Assembly: GCF_023008585.1 (NCBI RefSeq)
Contig: NZ_CP095391.1
Span: 434,001-498,000 of the forward strand
Direction of reading: 5' to 3'
DNA: 64,000 nt
Origin: Natribaculum breve
GTDB lineage: Archaea > Halobacteriota > Halobacteria > Halobacteriales > Natrialbaceae
Shown: piece by piece, positions 62,668-64,000 of the stretch
Position numbering within the stretch: the stretch's first letter is position 1
How the letters are laid out: every line of letters starts with the position of its first letter
Notes under the pieces: model-generated
Told to the model about the DNA's origin: nothing
Seen by the model: only the letters and a program-made list of their open reading frames with translations
Database searches by the model: none
Translations under genes and position numbers: made by a program

Positions 62668-64000
62668 TGTCCAAAACCCGAACTGCGACAGCTGCCCTCC
62701 TCGTGCTCACGTTCGTCGTCTCCTTCTGTAGTTTCGTCTACGAGTTCGTCTACTCCGAACTGTTAACAGTGATATACGGCGGGACCGTAACGCAGTACGT
62801 TATCACCATTGGGCTATACTTCTTTAGCCTCGGCGTCGGTGCTGCCCTCTCGGACGACCTGAATCCCAATAACTACGGCGAGAACTTCTTTCGAACAGAA
62901 GTGCTTCTCGCCGCCGTCGCTCCGGCGGGCTTTTTGCTCATTATCGGCCTCAATAGCGTGCGCATTCCACAGGATGTCCCGCCAGCGGTGCTCTGGACCG
63001 TCGCACGGCTGCCTGTTGTCGTCGTCGGCTTTCTCTCGGGGTTCGAACTCCCGCTTTTGACACATATGGTCGACAACAGTAACAGCGAAGACACGGCGAC
63101 ACCCGCGTGGATCCATCACCTCGGTGAGCGACTTCACGACTGGACGGTTGCCTGCCTCGGCGTCTTCTGGAACGTCGAACATAAGACCGGGAAACGGAGC
63201 GGCCTTTCGGTCGTACTGGCGATGGACTACGTCGGTGGCCTCTGTGGAGCGGTGGTGTACGCTAGGCTGCTGTATCCGGAACTGGGACTTATCCCAACGA
63301 TCTTCGTACTCGCGTTGCTCAACGCCGTCGCGTCACTCGCATTCGTCGCCTACTTTAGCGACTTGTCGTTGACACAGTCCGACACCGCTGATCGGAGAGT
63401 TCTCGGTGACTCGACGGCGACACCACTCGTCGGTCGCGTCCCGAAGACGCTCCTCGTCGTCTGTCTGTTGCTAACTGCATCGTACGCGGGCGTCGTCGCC
63501 AACCACGACGCGACAGACGAACGACTGTCGGAGCTCTACCTCGAGCAGCAGATCGAAAACGAGTATCCACCGGACACGATGAACATCGAGGTCACCGATC
63601 AAGAGACAACACAGTACCAGCACGTCATCCGGTATGAGCGTACCTGGACTGGCACTGGGCCAAACCCGTATTTCACCGGCCGCTCTGAATCGTGTCTTCG
63701 TCTCGGATCGGCAGTACAGCTGTGTGATAGCTGGGCCGATAGCTATCACAACGGCCTCGTCGACGTGCCGATGTCGTTAGTTGATTCTGGTCCCGAGACG
63801 GAAGTGCTCGTCGTCGGCGGCGGCGACTGGATCGCCATCGACCATCTCCGAGAATACAACGTTACTGTCGACCAGGTCGACCTTGACGCCCAGTTCATGA
63901 ACACGACGAAGAACGACCCGTTCTTCCGTCACTGGCACGACGACGCCTACGAATACGATCGGTTACAGACGGTTGCTGCAGACGGCTATCGCTATCTTCA
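62668..64000 (+). CDS. Membrane spermidine-synthase-like protein, C-terminus beyond window
   Basis: Over 444 residues from MSKTRTATAALLVLTFVVSF; no stop before the edge. About seven N-terminal helices (for example VIYGGTVTQYVITIGLYFFS), then a SAM-dependent methyltransferase-like domain starting ETEVLVVGGGDWIAIDHLRE with VTVDQVDLDAQFM as the acidic loop. Membrane-fused polyamine-synthase homologues are widespread but their products are uncertain. The motif GGGDW replaces the usual GGGDG. Confidence 0.8.

Noticed and set aside
1..64000. tRNA and rRNA genes
   Set aside because: No TPsiC-like GGTTCRANNCC with a matching acceptor stem or rRNA block was recognised on reading; a tRNA search tool would settle this.

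Overview
The window is haloarchaeal chromosome. It is GC-rich, the proteins are very acidic, many genes have a TATA box about 26 bases before an ATG (leaderless transcripts), secreted proteins carry twin-arginine lipoprotein signals, and the insertion elements are of ISH6, IS200/IS605 (tnpB) and Tn5-like IS4 types. The gene set (CofE-like F420 ligase, two photolyase/cryptochromes, cytochrome bd, sulfide:quinone oxidoreductase, proline synthesis from glutamate, acidic ribosomal protein L12) suggests an aerobic, light-exposed extreme halophile of the Natrialbales type. The genus is inference.

Layout. 0-16.4 kb is mostly housekeeping: HAD hydrolase (cut by the window edge), TDT transporter, a lipoyl-domain dihydrolipoamide dehydrogenase followed by OsmC, UspA and a split lipoate-protein ligase, a ZIP metal transporter, a broken vapBC, oleate hydratase, a CofE-like ligase, a TIGR00341 membrane protein, CRY-DASH and an FeS-type photolyase. 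16.4-30 kb is an accessory island of broken genes and mobile elements: a HAD remnant cut by a tnpB element, a tnpB broken by a double-hairpin insert, an intact Tn5-like IS, an ATPase/Fic chimera, hicBA, a phiH1-repressor-like regulator, and a subtilase pseudogene split by an ISH6-type element with an 8-bp target duplication. 30-36.4 kb holds the most notable system: an McrB-like AAA+ protein with three predicted DNA-reader domains, overlapping an McrC-like PD-(D/E)XK nuclease gene, next to a convergent Fic gene.

37-42 kb is respiratory: cydAB with a small third membrane protein, then SQR with DUF1641. 42.6-47.6 kb is an iron-siderophore ABC operon carrying two unusual accessory genes and interrupted by a composite mobile element just before its ATPase. 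47.8-54 kb holds a ferritin-like protein, an SCO1/TlpA/CcdA maturation operon, a lipoprotein, another mobile-element scar, a 1-Cys peroxiredoxin and an HTH/membrane-protein pair. 54.5-64 kb holds proC-proB-proA, L12, an amidase, an NTF2-like protein, DUF1269, a SulP remnant beside a 154-bp inverted-repeat element, and a Tat lipoprotein followed by a membrane spermidine-synthase-like gene that runs off the right edge.

Two patterns cross the window. First, one 1,663-bp IS and three 256-bp non-autonomous elements all sit at exactly the same place inside a 20-bp palindrome, CCCAC-N10-GTGGG, duplicating its 10-bp core; the palindrome belongs to IS200/IS605-like elements. Second, several genes (vapC, a HAD hydrolase, a lipoprotein, an ORF in the siderophore operon) end abruptly at such hairpins.
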